Shown piece by piece: positions 25,501-34,114 of a DNA stretch of 64,000 nt (positions are counted from its first letter, which is position 1; every line of letters starts with the position of its first letter). The notes beneath the pieces are model-generated. The model searched no databases. It was not told the DNA's origin and saw only the letters and a list, made by a program, of their open reading frames with translations. The translations under genes and the position numbers were made by a program. The stretch is taken from NCBI RefSeq assembly GCF_018446385.1, contig NC_056001.1, positions 8,798,672 through 8,862,671 of the forward strand, in the 5' to 3' direction. Origin of the DNA: Zingiber officinale. Taxonomy: Eukaryota; Streptophyta; Magnoliopsida; Zingiberales; Zingiberaceae.

Positions 25501-28500
25501 CTCAAAGCTAAAGTAGTTGATCAGAAATTAATCAACCCAAAAAAATGAAAACAAACCAGAATACTCTATAAAACAGAAGCAAAAGAAACTTTCGAAGATT
25601 CAGGGGGCGTTTGGTTTAGGGTAATAGGAATGGGGAATGGGAATGAGAATCATTTATTACCATTGTTAATGTTTGGATTATAGGAATAGGAATACAAATA
25701 AGGGAATGAATCCTTGAAATTGGGTAATAACTCATTCCCATGTACCTCCCCTTCAATGAGCCATTACCCTATTTTCATCAATCAAAATATTCCCTTATTC
25801 CAAAAATACCCTTGACTTAAAACTAAAATTTTCTCCATTAATATCAAATATCAAAATATATTTATTTATTTTTTCTTTCATATCACTTCTCTCTATTTGT
25901 TCTCTCTCATCATATTTTCTCTCTCATCATTTTATCACACACTTTCTCTCTCATCATACTTTCTCTCTCCTCAATCTCTTCCATCACACTCTCTTCCTTT
26001 TTTTCTCATTACACTTTCTCTCTCATCATACTTTCTCTCTCCTCAATCTCTCCCATCACACACTCTCTCTCATCATACTTTCTCTCTCCTCAATATCTCT
26101 TGTCACACTCCCTCCTTTTTTCCTCAACACACTTTCTCTCTCATCATACTTTCTCTCTCCTCAATCTCTCCCATCATACTCACTGTTCTCTTTTTTTCTC
26201 ATCATACTTTCTCTCTCACCATACTTTCTCTCTCCTCAATCTCTCTCATCACACTCTCTCTCCTCATTTTTTTCTCATTATATTTTCTCTCTCTTCATCC
26301 TCTCTCATCATACTTTCTCTCACATCATATTTTCTCTCTTATCTTCTCTCATCATGCTCTCTCCAATCACACTCTCTTTTCTCATTTTCTCTCATTACAC
26401 TTTCTCTCTCTTCATTCTTTCTCATCACACTTTCTCTCTCATCACACTTTCTCTCTCATCATTCTCTTTCATCATATTTTTCTCTCACATCTAATTTTTT
26501 CTCTTATTTTCCTTTAAGGGTAAAAAAGGAAATTTTGATTTATTCCGATAGAAGATATGCAACTAACCAAACATTGCTTTTAAGAGTGATATCTATGCTC
26601 ATACCCATTCCCATTCCACAATACAATGATTCTCATTCCGATTCCTATTCCTAGGAAAGAACCAAACGCCCCCTCAATTATGAATTTTAGAGCCTAGCTC
26701 GATATTATGACAAAATTTGATGAAATGGCTAAATGCCATTTTCTTTGATGATCTTTCCTTTAAATAAGAATGGTTGTACAACCTATTTTAGACAAGAAAA
26801 TATTTATAGCAATTACACTAATTACTATTAATCTACTTTAGGTAAGAATATTCTATTTTTGGTAAGAATATAAACAACTAATACACAAATTATGATAAAT
26901 TAGATCTTGAAATCTCATCCTGCATAGGATATGGGACGTCCTAAGTATTTCTTCGGAATTGAAATTGCTCTTAACAAATCTAGAGTTTTATTATGCCAAC
27001 GGAAGTATACCACAGATTTATTCAAAGAAATTGGATTGCTTAGAACGAAATCAGTTGATACGCCTATAGATATCAATTCAAGTGTTTGGGATGATATTGG
27101 AGAGTTATTTGAGGATAAGATAAAATATAGACGGTTTGATGGGAAACTCATCTACTTAATAATAACGAGATCTGACATCTCTTCTATAGTTAGAATAGTC
27201 AGTCGTTTTACGGATAAGCCGAAGCAAGTTTACTAGGATTCTTAAGTACATTAAGAAATCTATAGGAAAAGGGTTGTCATTTAAGAGAAATGGGCATCTA
27301 AAAATCGAAGCTTATTCTGATGCCGACTATGCTAGATCTAAGACTGACAGATGGTCCACTTTTGGGTATTGCATTTACGTAGAGGGAAATCTAGTAACAC
27401 GGCGAAGTAAGAAACAAATTGTTGTTGCTAGGTCAACTGTTGAAGCTAAGTACAGAGCCATGACTCACACCGTAACCGAGATGTTATGGCTAAAGAATTT
27501 GCTTGAAGAATTAGGATTCATCTACAATGAACCACTACCAATGTGTGATAACCAAGCAGCTATCACATTGTAAGTAACCCGATTTTTCATGAGAGGACTA
27601 AACATATTGAGATTGGTTGTCACTTTATTCGCGAGTGTGTAATGAGCTAGAAAATTACTACATTCATATCATCATCCAACCAAGACGTCAATCTCTTCAC
27701 TAAAGTATTAGGAGGAAAACGATTCTCAAGAACTCTCTGACAAACTGAATATGATTGACATATATGCTCCAATTTGAGGGGGAGTGTTGAATACTTTCGA
27801 AGATTCCCTTGATTGTAGGGATTATGATTGATCTTGATTGTATTCCCTTGATTGTAGGGATTGAGATTGATTTTTTTTTCTTCCTTATGTATATAAATAC
27901 CTACATGTAAGCAGATTAATAGTGAAAACAAAGAGATTTTTTCCTTCTATTCTACGGTACAAACTTGTGGGCCAAAGGTCTTTTTCAAAATACCTAGATC
28001 ATTCACTTTGGATTTTGCCTTATGTATCCACTTGAGAGAATTTACCTCAACCATCCTCCTAACAACAAACAGCAGACCAAATATCTCTCCACTATGGCCA
28101 TCACTCAGAATGTGAAGTTGGGTTTCAAGCCTTTGGTCAAATTATTTGGTGGAGTGGAAATGATGTCACTGATCAATAACTTGACTAGATGGATGGATTA
28201 CTTTAATATTTTACACATTTCGGAATTTATGCTAGGATAAAGAGCAGATATGATCAAATGAAAAGCTCAAGTTGCACAATTTTAATGAAGAGGCAACTCT
28301 GTCAAACAACACAACCAATTAAGATCATTACCTACAGAAATCCATTCGTATCAAATTAAGTGGTGGACATAATTCTGTATTTAAAAATAAAACCCTGTTC
28401 ATTGAATATTTACATCGTTATCAAGCCTTCTTAAGCATTTCTAAAGTACAAGATAACATGATATAATTCTACATCCTTTCATTTAATTATATTTGCAGTA

Positions 28501-31500
28501 TAATCTTAAGTTTCTTAACTCTCGAGTAAATTTCAGTCAAGATATATGGTAAAAGAAACTTACTTCACTAATCAGTTTTGAATAAGTAATAATCTTCACT
28601 GAAGTTGCTGAAGAAATTGAGGGCATCTTCTCATCTATTCCACCAACAACCTATCAAAGAAATTGAAAATAAGCAAAAACTAGACACAATTATTCAAAAT
28701 CAGAATTTAAAAAAATTAGCTTTCAACAACCTTACCACTATTAAACGAACAGATGACATCTGAGATAAGAAGATAAGTAGCTGCAAAACAAAAATATATG
28801 AAGGTTTCAACTGTGAAATCAACAACTAGCTCATTACAGACTAAGAATAAGACAAAGTGGTAGAAGTCAGGTCTTCAGTTTCAAACAAATTAAAGTACTT
28901 CAATAGTAAAAATATAACTTAGGAGGAAATCTGCACGGCAAGGATTTGGGCTAAGTCTCTGAAAGAGTAAATTATCCACAAAAAAGGAGATAAATATTGG
29001 TTTTTGCAACTTTAAAAAATCCTGGGTATGGACGCCTATGAAATTTGGCACAAAGAGAAGAGCAAATAAATCATAAATGCATGTTAAATTTGATTTATCA
29101 TGCCTTAAACAAAAAAATTGAACAGCTAAGAGAAAGCATAGGTTCGGAACTCACAGTGCTCAGTGTTTGGGGTACACAAAAAATGACTTCAACTGATGCA
29201 TGATTAACTATATATTGCACCGCATCTGGTCCTGCAGATGTGCCAATGCCTGTATTTATTACGAACCAAAAAAAATAAAAAAAAATAAATATAAAGACTA
29301 GTGAACTAAGTCATACCCAGTGTATCATAAAGAGGCACAGATATATAAGAATATGCTGAGCAGGCATGATCCAAAATAATCCACTCTGGTCTGTTTATAA
29401 AATAGAGTCCTATGCATGCACCCTGTCCAAATAGCAAATTAGAATGATTTCTTGTTAAGAACAAGATAAAGAAAAATCAATCATATCTAACACTTAATGG
29501 TTCATCAAGAGCACAACCACAAGTAAAAGAACTTAAGATGCAGGAAGTGATAGACGTTTTGCTAAGTGTGGGCATGGGTCAGGTCAATTTTTATTTTTAT
29601 TTTTTAAAAAATCAACCCTGTTTGTTCTAGGTTGCAAATACATAGATCAGTACCTACTGATGTTTTTTGAATGCAATGCCTACAAAGATACATACAAGAA
29701 CTATACTAGAACTATGAAATATACATATAAAAGAAACACAATAGCGCTTCTTTGTTAAGTTTCAGTTGCAAGCCACCACTATCGATAGAAAAGAAATTGT
29801 TTAACAATTCTTCTTAGTAAATATAAAATATTTTAAGTAACAAAATAAAAGTGTCAAAAAAAGAGAAATAGGCATTAATGCATTATAAGCTATTTACAAT
29901 AGATGGGGTGACTACGGAGACAGACTGAACAATCTCATGGGATCATAATATAGTAGAAAGCACGAGAGAGCTCAAACACAAGTCACGAAGCAACTCCTCT
30001 ATCGTTATGTTGATATTTCACAGCATATAGCATATAGATAAATATTTTAATTAATTATATCATATATAATTTAATTAATATAATATACATTACATAAACC
30101 CAGTTGGGTTGTATTTTTCCATGTTATAAATAAAAACCCAAAGCCCAATCCAAATCTGAAATACAGAATGTTAAATATTTGAAACCCAAAAAACTCCTGA
30201 TCTTTGGGTTGGTTCAGTTTGGTTTTCAGTTGGTTGAGATATATTGGTTTTTATGCCCACCCTTACACTTAGACAGTGATGGCTTCAAGCCTTCAACAAT
30301 TACTAATCCCAACTACTTGAATGTCGGCTAGAATGAATATTTGAAGCCATTTATAAAACAAAAGGAACCTTTGCAGGAATTATTCATTCCTAATGACATA
30401 TTAAAACAAATTCTCTTATTCATTTTAGCTTGCAATAACTTTTATTTACTCAGCTTTTCATCATAATACAACAAATGTAATACATCTGAATCATTATTAC
30501 TTACCCTTGGTATTCCATGATAAATAAGGCCAGATCCTACTGCTGACCGAGAGGTGCCGGCTTCTCCATAGGTCATCCACTTGTATCTTGAAAAAAAATA
30601 ATAGAACAGCAACACAATCATTAAAAAAAAATGACAAGATGGGCATCTCAACAGCCAAAATGTAGATTCTTACTCCCCAACTGTTCCATCCATACGAATC
30701 CTTGTACCCAGGTATTTGTAATTTCGAAAGGTCTCTACAGCATGTCTAATGGTCATTGAAAGCAAAGCAACATTCAGTTTGACAGTAATTACATTTGAAT
30801 AAGTAATATTTCTAAGGAAAAAACTTGTATAAGGTCTTGTATTTAGAAGATAATAGTTTAACATGAATTTAATGTTCATATGGTAATAAAGCTAAAGGAA
30901 AAACACTCTTCAGAACCATCTTATGGGGTGTGTTTATAAATAAAAGAACTAATTTCATGAGCTTGAAGAAGAACTTTAATAAAATAGAATAGCCAAAAGA
31001 TATACTGACTCAAAATTATCATGCAGTGTTGCGATATCAGGATGCTCTGCAAACCTAGAAACTAGCTGCAGTGGGGATCTTGCGGATCTGCCAAGTTAAA
31101 ATAATTGTTAGATAAATGATAGGCAAATGCGCAACACCAATGTCATGTCTACCTATAAACATTCCATTTCCCAGTTTGCAATTTCTCAGGAAGAACAACA
31201 CTGTAACCCTGTGCTGCACAACCAAAATACTTGAGATCAAATGAATTAAATACTAATGTTGTGTTTAATTGGAGGGAAGAGGAATAATTACAAGAAGATA
31301 AGTGATTTAAGATAGGAAAAAGCAAAGAAATAAAATCATTCACTCGTTTCTCTTCATCTTCATTTACTTGGATGAAAATGAGAGGAAGAAAATAATGTCA
31401 CAGACATATTATTGTTTTTATTCAATATTCAAACTTCATTTCCTTCATTTTCACCAAATTAAGGAAGGCATAAAATGAAAGAAATGCACAAAATTATATT

Positions 31501-34114
31501 CATTCATCCTCAATCTCTGCCTCCTTGCCAAGTAACAAAAGAAATTGAGAATTCTTTCATCCTTTTTCCCCCTTCTTATACTACTTCTCTCAAAGTAATC
31601 ACACCATTAGAAATAGCAGGAGCAAAAAGGGGGGGGGGGGGATGCACAAAAAGTCTCAACTTGAGTAGATTATAATACTAAAGGAAATACTTAATATTTG
31701 TCATATGAACCATAAACTGTCATAAAAATCTAAGATTCAGCTGGGTGGAAGAGAAAACTATAAGTAAAAAAATCTGCTAGCAGGTGTAGAAATGAAGAGG
31801 GCTTGTAAATGTAACAACTTCAAACATCCATGCAAGCAAAAGATGAGGGCTACCACCTAAAAGCAAGAGAAAAGGAACAGAAATTTCAAGTACTTTTATA
31901 TCTTTACAGACCTAAACTTTCAAATAAACTGAATGACAGATAAAGTTATTGCATTATTTAAGTAGTGGCAACCCATTTTTGCTTATAAGAAAAATAACAA
32001 AGTAGCGACAAGCCATCAAGCAGATCTAAGATTCGTAATACATTAAGCAAATAATCTTTTTAAGAGAAAAAAGTTGCACATTTGATCCCCAAAATGTGGG
32101 CAAAAAATAAGTGAAAATTCATATCTAGGTACTAGAATTTTGGAAAAGGATTCTAAGAAACAATTAGCATCACAAAATCTAGATGAACAAGCATTTGAGA
32201 TATCAGTGAAAAAATGCCACAAACTAAGGGCAAATAGCCTACTAATTCAAGGATTTTATTGGCGATATAGAAGCATCATGATTTAGAGTGGAGGTTCATG
32301 AAATAGCTGGATAACTATTCAACACCCAACAACCAGACGAAGAGATGCCACAGCCAAATTGGATAGCTCCTACTTGATCCTGCAACATTTACTAAGATAA
32401 ACTTTACAGGTAGAGCGGTTAAAACCACTAAACCAAGCCAAGTATCTAGTATGCATGTGAAATGATCTCAGATCCATCAGGACAAAATCACAGTACATTA
32501 GCATCAAAACATTGACCATAACCTGACTGTTAAAAACTCATCAAGATGGACAAGTTCCATAAATACTAGAGAGCAAATCCTTTGCCCCAACGGCGTAGCT
32601 GAGTTGGTACTCGGTGGTACATTTGCATCACATGTGGAGAGTAAATCCAACTTCCATGCTTACAAGATTAAGCGATTGCATGTCACATCAAATTGACTAT
32701 GGTCCCACTAGCACAAGCAGGAAATTTTTTCCCCCTCCCCATTTACTTCGGAGTCAGATTTGACAATGGTGAGAGGTCCGAAGAGTCAATTCACCCATTA
32801 CCAACTGGGTAATTTTGCATGCAGTCCCTATTAGCAAACAAATCTTTGCATGCAGTCCCCATCCATGAAAATCTTTGTTTTCACTCCCCAATTAAACATC
32901 TTTACCTAATTACCCATGATATTTTTAGGTACAAAAAGTCTAAAAATTAGTATAAATCCTCTTAAATTGAGTATATTAACTTAGAATCTAGTATATTTTC
33001 TATCAAATTGAGTACGATTCTTTTTTCACCTCAAAATATACTCGATTTTAGTTTAATGTGCTGAATTTAATAGGAATTATACTCATTTTTAGACTATTTG
33101 TACCGAAAAATATGAGGGTTAATTTCGATAGAAAATATACTCGATCCTAGTATAGAGTACTAGATTATAGTGTAAAGTGCTGAATTTAACATGAATTATA
33201 CTTATTTTTAGACTTTTTATACCTAAAAAATAAGATGAACAATTTTGATAGAAAATATACTCGATTTTTAATATAAAGTACTAACTTTAAGAAGAATTAT
33301 ACTCATTTTTGGACTTTTTGTACTCAATTTTGAAATTTTTGTACCTAAAAAATCTGAGGGGCAATTTAGGTATCAATATTTGCATGAGGGAGTTGAAACA
33401 AGTAATACTTTGCATGCAGGGAATGGAAACAAAGTTTTTTGGACATGGGGATTGCATGCAAAGTTAACATTGTGATTGGGGATTTTTCTCTAATTTACCG
33501 TTACCAACTTTAAATTTAATATAAAAAAAAGTAGATTACATGGCATTGACATCGTAAAGTCACAAGAATCGCATAACATCAAATCAATGAACGAGAAGCG
33601 AGTAAGGAGTCAGCCAACTGCTAGAAGGTAGCAAAAGAAAGGATAAGGGTGGTCGAGCTAGAATCAAGTAGTCACGTGTATAATTTTTAAGCACGCAATA
33701 CCAAAGCCAAACAAAAAAATTGGGAGCCAGAAACCACTCCATCGGAGCTTCTCTTTATCCTCCGTTTTCCCCATTAATCACTGACTATTTTTTCCGCGAT
33801 ACTTGAACAATTCAGGAATTACTTTCTAGCTACTTCAATCGACAAGAATAACTCTTTCACAATATTCATATTGCTGATTCAAGAAGAAAATGAGCATGTT
33901 ACTGATTTTAAATTAAAGAAAAAAGGACAAGAAACGGTAAGAAACACTCCATCTAGGACCCAATCTAGAACCAAGAGACGGGAGGAGGACATGTACCGAG
34001 CACGAACTCGCCGACGGTGGTGTTGATGCTAAGGTTAGAAGTCTTATCCGGATCGCTAGAGGCGATGAGATGACCGGAGATGGCTCGCAGCCGGCGTTGG
34101 GCAGCGGATTCCAT
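7535..34114 (-). CDS. LACS6: Peroxisomal long-chain acyl-CoA synthetase (LACS6/7 type), 23 exons
   Basis: This enzyme activates fatty acids to acyl-CoA for peroxisomal beta-oxidation. Exons on the - strand: 34114-33997, 31213-31153, 31087-31010, 30745-30674, 30586-30505, 29422-29317, 29231-29155, 28780-28736, 28650-28564, 13918-13829, 13735-13656, 13567-13474, 12714-12626, 12519-12431, 12172-12043, 11955-11837, 10498-10375, 10292-10206, 9480-9377, 9303-9218, 7969-7883, 7801-7715, 7633-7535. They sum to 2091 nt (696 aa plus stop) with no internal stop. Motifs seen: PTS2 RLRAISGHL (residues 8-16), AMP-binding [11 protein letters not shown] (exon 10/11 join), EGYGMTE (exon 16), GWLHTGD and the D-R-K-K run (exons 18-19). 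The C-terminus ends QKPK, so the PTS1 tripeptide SKL of Arabidopsis LACS7 is absent and LACS6 is the better match. All introns are GT-AG except the last, which is GC-AG. Intron 9 is 14.6 kb. I see no defect, so the gene is probably functional; splice sites were placed by hand. Confidence 0.95.
8109..8352 (+). mobile_element. tRNA-derived SINE in LACS intron 20
   Basis: The insertion is flanked by a perfect 19-bp duplication CATAATGCAAGCTAGAGAT (8090-8108 and 8353-8371), typical of LINE-mediated integration. Its head is tRNA-like: TGGTACCGCGATAGGAT (A-box-like, about 8122) and GGTTCGAATCCCAG (box B, about 8165). An unrelated body of about 165 bp follows. It lies antisense to the host gene, between exons 20 and 21. 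I cannot assign it to a named SINE family. Confidence 0.85.
8440..8626 (+). mobile_element. Second tRNA-derived SINE in LACS intron 20, different family
   Basis: It is flanked by a perfect 18-bp duplication TTGAACAAAGAACCAAAG (8422-8439 and 8627-8644). The head reads GGGCGTAGCGCAGATGATGG (A-box-like) and GGGGTCGATTCTCAGG (box-B-like). The 110-bp body shows no similarity to the SINE 90 bp upstream. Two unrelated SINE families are therefore in the same intron and orientation. Confidence 0.85.
14173..14380 (+). repeat. 5' LTR of copia A
   Basis: This LTR is 208 bp, starting TGTTGAATAC and ending TTCTACA, followed at once by the tRNA-Met primer-binding site. It contains about 36 bp absent from the 3' copy, within a locally repeated block of TTGATT(G/A)TAGGGATT units. 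A TATA-like TATATATATAAATA lies at about 14312. Confidence 0.92.
14650..15400 (+). pseudogene. Copia A gag remnant
   Basis: Frames here read as a broken copia gag. The N-terminal match is [10 protein letters not shown] (about 14700-14735), then helical gag-like sequence with several stops and shifts, and an S-x-S-R-V-L-R segment near 15210. It ends with a zinc-knuckle remnant ([14 protein letters not shown], about 15346-15386). Expected length is about 350-400 aa in one frame. Here no frame exceeds 150 aa, so it is inactive. Confidence 0.75.
15570..16446 (+). pseudogene. Copia A protease and integrase N-terminal remnant
   Basis: At about 15578 the frame reads [11 protein letters not shown], where an active copia protease has D-S/T-G-A, so the catalytic Asp is lost. 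A GAG-pre-integrase-like segment follows (HDGLYYLDL, 15846-15875) and an integrase start (FVDDYSR near 16126-16150). Similarity continues through a FLINRI-like segment at about 16430 and is then cut by the gypsy insertion. Several stops are present. Confidence 0.75.
17075..17548 (+). pseudogene. Ty3-gypsy gag domain, truncated
   Basis: This 157-codon frame matches the plant retrotransposon gag domain: the D-P-V-A-W-I-T-R-A segment at residues about 25-33, then E-G-P-T-I-H-W at about 51-57, K-x-N-G-N-V-E-E-F at about 105-113, and G-Y-F-M-S-G-L near 130-136. It shifts frame before the zinc knuckle. It could still be read within the intron but has no pol partner. Confidence 0.8.
17988..18165 (-). 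mobile_element. Au-type SINE, nested in the gypsy fragment
   Basis: On the - strand it reads AAGGGGAGCTTTGGCGCAA (start), GTTGTTGCTTTGTGACC, GGGTTCAAATC (box B), a CTCTTACAAAAAGCAGGGT-like block, and GGACCCCGCATAG near the end. It finishes in an oligo-T tail (the A run at 17989-18003). This is the order of the plant Au SINE. The flanking duplication is GTGTTGGAAGAAAAT (17973-17987) versus GTGTTAGAAGAAAAT (18166-18180), with one mismatch in 15. Confidence 0.92.
18250..19084 (+). pseudogene. Copia A reverse transcriptase, N-terminal part
   Basis: Copia RT sequence is spread over shifting frames. An [13 protein letters not shown] run lies at about 18589-18630. Then come LDVKNAF and DGDLHE (18724-18774), EQSPGYV (18787-18807), [10 protein letters not shown] (18871-18900) and a VSIDDILIS segment where YVDD is expected (about 18991-19017). 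At least five stops or shifts occur. It is cut by the LTR of copia B at 19085, and its continuation starts at about 26918. Confidence 0.8.
19573..20200 (-). pseudogene. Copia B RNase H and C-terminal RT
   Basis: The 171-aa frame 19676-20191 has the copia segments [28 protein letters not shown] and YSDADWA with GW(C)MY, then SWKSKKQ. These are the RT-RNase H junction and the RNase H core. The next frame on the same strand continues toward the 3' end. Residues are well kept, but stops separate it from the upstream RT, which is displaced to 21151-21450 by the insertion at 20201-21150. Confidence 0.85.
20201..21150. mobile_element. Solo or truncated LTR (TGTTGGGACC family) inside copia B
   Basis: A 950-bp block interrupts the RT frame of copia B. 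It starts TGTTGGGACC and ends near CCAAACATCA. The left end (GCTAGAGGGGGGGTGAATAG) is the reverse complement of the ends of the C-family LTRs at 42580 and 55250, so this belongs to the same broad group, inserted on the - strand. It holds a cluster of AGTCGACT-type palindromes (20625-20705) and a CTACAGTACTG direct repeat (about 20720-20760). No gene and no confident target duplication were found. Confidence 0.7.
21151..22608 (-). pseudogene. Copia B reverse transcriptase and integrase, middle part
   Basis: Reading right to left, integrase C-terminal pieces include a W-x-N-G-R-T-I-T-C-W run (22441-22530) and [19 protein letters not shown] (about 22230-22300), followed by a linker. RT pieces include a YVDD-equivalent [10 protein letters not shown] (about 21275-21310) and [12 protein letters not shown] (about 21165-21200). 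Frames are interrupted by many stops. The left end is split from its continuation by the LTR at 20201-21150. Confidence 0.75.
22609..23708. mobile_element. TIR element inside copia B integrase
   Basis: The ends are imperfect inverted repeats of about 90 bp. The left reads GCTTTTCCCCCCTCCC, and the right, reversed, reads GCTTTTTCCCCCTCCC. Similarity continues through a CTCTCTCCCTG/CTCGTAAATGACA block. The interior is very AT-rich and includes the 60-bp minisatellite at 22960-23345. An imperfect 19-20 bp direct repeat of integrase sequence (TTATCGGAC(C)GTAAA) sits on both sides. No transposase frame is present. A MULE-like or foldback origin is possible, but the flanking repeat is longer than the usual 9 bp. 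Confidence 0.6.
22960..23345. repeat. Minisatellite, about 60-bp unit with a TTGACA-TGTCAA palindrome
   Basis: About six or seven diverged copies contain CCCTTTAAATTA, then CTTCCAAC, then a CTTGACACATGTCAAAATCT-type block. The centre TTGACA(C/T)ATGTCAA is palindromic in most copies. It lies inside the TIR element at 22609-23708. Confidence 0.8.
23709..24110 (-). pseudogene. Copia B integrase core and GAG-pre-integrase
   Basis: The frame 23646-23858 reads [16 protein letters not shown], the usual integrase core start. The frame 23901-24095 reads GHPN, then [10 protein letters not shown] and a HSDV end, which is the GAG-pre-integrase zinc region. The coding order continues leftward after the TIR element at 22609-23708. 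Confidence 0.85.
24231..24563 (-). pseudogene. Copia B aspartic protease region
   Basis: This 110-aa frame reads [16 protein letters not shown], the typical copia protease segment. The usual catalytic D-S/T-G-A is here D-F-G-A, so the residue after the Asp is altered. [10 protein letters not shown] segment near the C-terminus matches the copia protease-integrase linker. Confidence 0.85.
24600..25476 (-). pseudogene. Copia B gag with zinc knuckle
   Basis: The frames at 25267-25476 and 25034-25348 give the UBN2-type copia gag layout ([49 protein letters not shown]). Cys/His-rich zinc-knuckle sequence ([11 protein letters not shown]) lies at about 24740-24775 on the same strand. Stops separate the pieces. 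Confidence 0.8.
25603..26673. mobile_element. PIF/Harbinger-like MITE carrying a pyrimidine-rich array
   Basis: The terminal inverted repeats are GGGGGCGTTTGGTT and AACCAAACGCCCCC. They continue into a GGAATGGGAATGAGAATCAT-type block and its inverted copy (ATGATTCTCATTCCGATTCC) near the right end. The 3-bp duplication TCA flanks both sides. The length (1071 bp) is inflated by a CTCTCTCATCATACTTT-type array in the middle. It sits in the untranslated leader of copia B. Superfamily assignment rests on TIR style and the 3-bp duplication. Confidence 0.85.
25889..26515. repeat. Pyrimidine-rich array, CTCTCTCATCATACTTT type
   Basis: More than 600 bp consist of TTTCTCTCTCATCATACTTTCTCTCTCCTCAATCTCTC-like units, almost free of G on the + strand. 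The long open frames across it (206 and 184 codons) are low-complexity Ser/Leu/His strings and not genes. Confidence 0.9.
26918..27650 (+). pseudogene. Copia A RT C-terminus and RNase H
   Basis: This continues the RT broken at 19084. The frame 26931-27236 reads [12 protein letters not shown], then SVDTPID and FDGKLIYL. The frame 27274-27573 holds RNase H with [18 protein letters not shown] and E-A-K-Y-R-A-M, plus CDNQAA. One frameshift at about 27233 and a stop near 27573 separate the pieces. The sequence is better kept than the gag of the same element. Confidence 0.85.
27785..27956 (+). repeat. 3' LTR of copia A
   Basis: This LTR is 172 bp, starting TGTTGAATACTTTCG after the tract AATTTGAGGGGGAG. 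It is shorter than the 5' LTR by about 36 bp and differs at several bases, and its last base is G instead of A. The divergence marks an old insertion. The duplication GTACA follows at 27957-27961. Confidence 0.9.
32583..32800 (+). mobile_element. Probable tRNA-derived SINE in LACS intron 1
   Basis: The head CCCCAACGGCGTAGCTGAGT with TAGCTGAGTTGG is a good tRNA A box. A degraded box B (GGAGAGTAAATCC) follows about 40 bp later. The body ends near a GTCAATTCACCC segment. The head resembles the SINE at 8440 (CCCCAGGGCGTAGCGCAG). I found only an imperfect flanking repeat (CAAATCCTTTG versus CAAATCTTTG), so the right boundary is uncertain. Confidence 0.55.
32845..33463. mobile_element. Foldback/MITE-like element in LACS intron 1
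   Basis: The left end TTTGCATGCAGTCCCCATCC and the right end, reversed, TTTGCATGCAATCCCCATG form inverted repeats. These extend about 60-70 bp with indels, through CTTTGTTTTCACTCCC versus CTTTGTTTCCATTCCC. The interior has several diverged copies of GAAAATATACTCGATTTTA. No coding capacity is seen. An extra partial copy of the terminus lies just outside at 32813. Confidence 0.7.

Larger units (their letters stand above)
19085..26917 (-). mobile_element. Copia element B, antisense, nested in copia A
   Basis: Related LTRs lie at 19085-19357 (3' LTR) and 26708-26917 (5' LTR). Both start TGA(T/C)A(A)GA-TTTGATGAA on the + strand and share TTTCTTTGATGATCTTTCCTTTAAATAA. On the - strand the right LTR is followed by a degenerate primer-binding site, TAATATCGAGCTAGG. 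An AATTTGAGGAGCGATATC polypurine-like tract precedes the left LTR. Gag, protease, integrase, RT and RNase H then run right to left. The outer end of the right LTR is shorter by about 55 bp and I found no clean target duplication, so one edge has probably been deleted. Confidence 0.8.
14173..27956 (+). mobile_element. Copia element A, complete outer boundaries, nested and decayed
   Basis: The 5' LTR (14173-14380) and 3' LTR (27785-27956) both begin TGTTGAATACTTTCG. The whole is flanked by the 5-bp duplication GTACA (14168-14172 and 27957-27961). The primer-binding site TGGTATCAGAGC (14381-14392, initiator tRNA-Met type) follows the 5' LTR. The polypurine tract AATTTGAGGGGGAG precedes the 3' LTR. 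Gag, protease, integrase, reverse transcriptase and RNase H remnants follow in copia order on the + strand. They are broken by stops, by the gypsy fragment at 16447-18245 and by copia B at 19085-26917. It is antisense to the host LACS gene. Confidence 0.92.
13919..28563 (-). other. LACS intron 9, a 14.6-kb nest of retroelements
   Basis: The intron runs from the donor after exon 9 (GAA|GTAAGT, exon end 28564) to the acceptor before exon 10 (TTAATTAG|GGG, exon start 13918). Without copia A (14173-27956) and one 5-bp duplication it would be about 860 bp. The only original intron sequence I can separate is about 13919-14172 and 27957-28563. Most of the inserted reverse-transcriptase sequence is antisense to the gene or broken. 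Confidence 0.9.

Noticed and set aside
25897-26654. Overlapping open frames of 206 and 184 codons
   Set aside because: They are translations of the pyrimidine-rich array inside the MITE; low complexity with no domain.
29237-29250. Upstream AG as the main acceptor of LACS exon 7
   Set aside because: It would insert six residues in the conserved L-G-P-D-A-V segment; the downstream acceptor restores the family sequence. Kept only as a possible alternative.
30270-30350. CAATTACTAATCCCAACTAC...TCGGCTA phrase resembling a dispersed plant repeat
   Set aside because: Only about 50 bp match the pattern and no ends or duplication are visible, so I did not annotate it.
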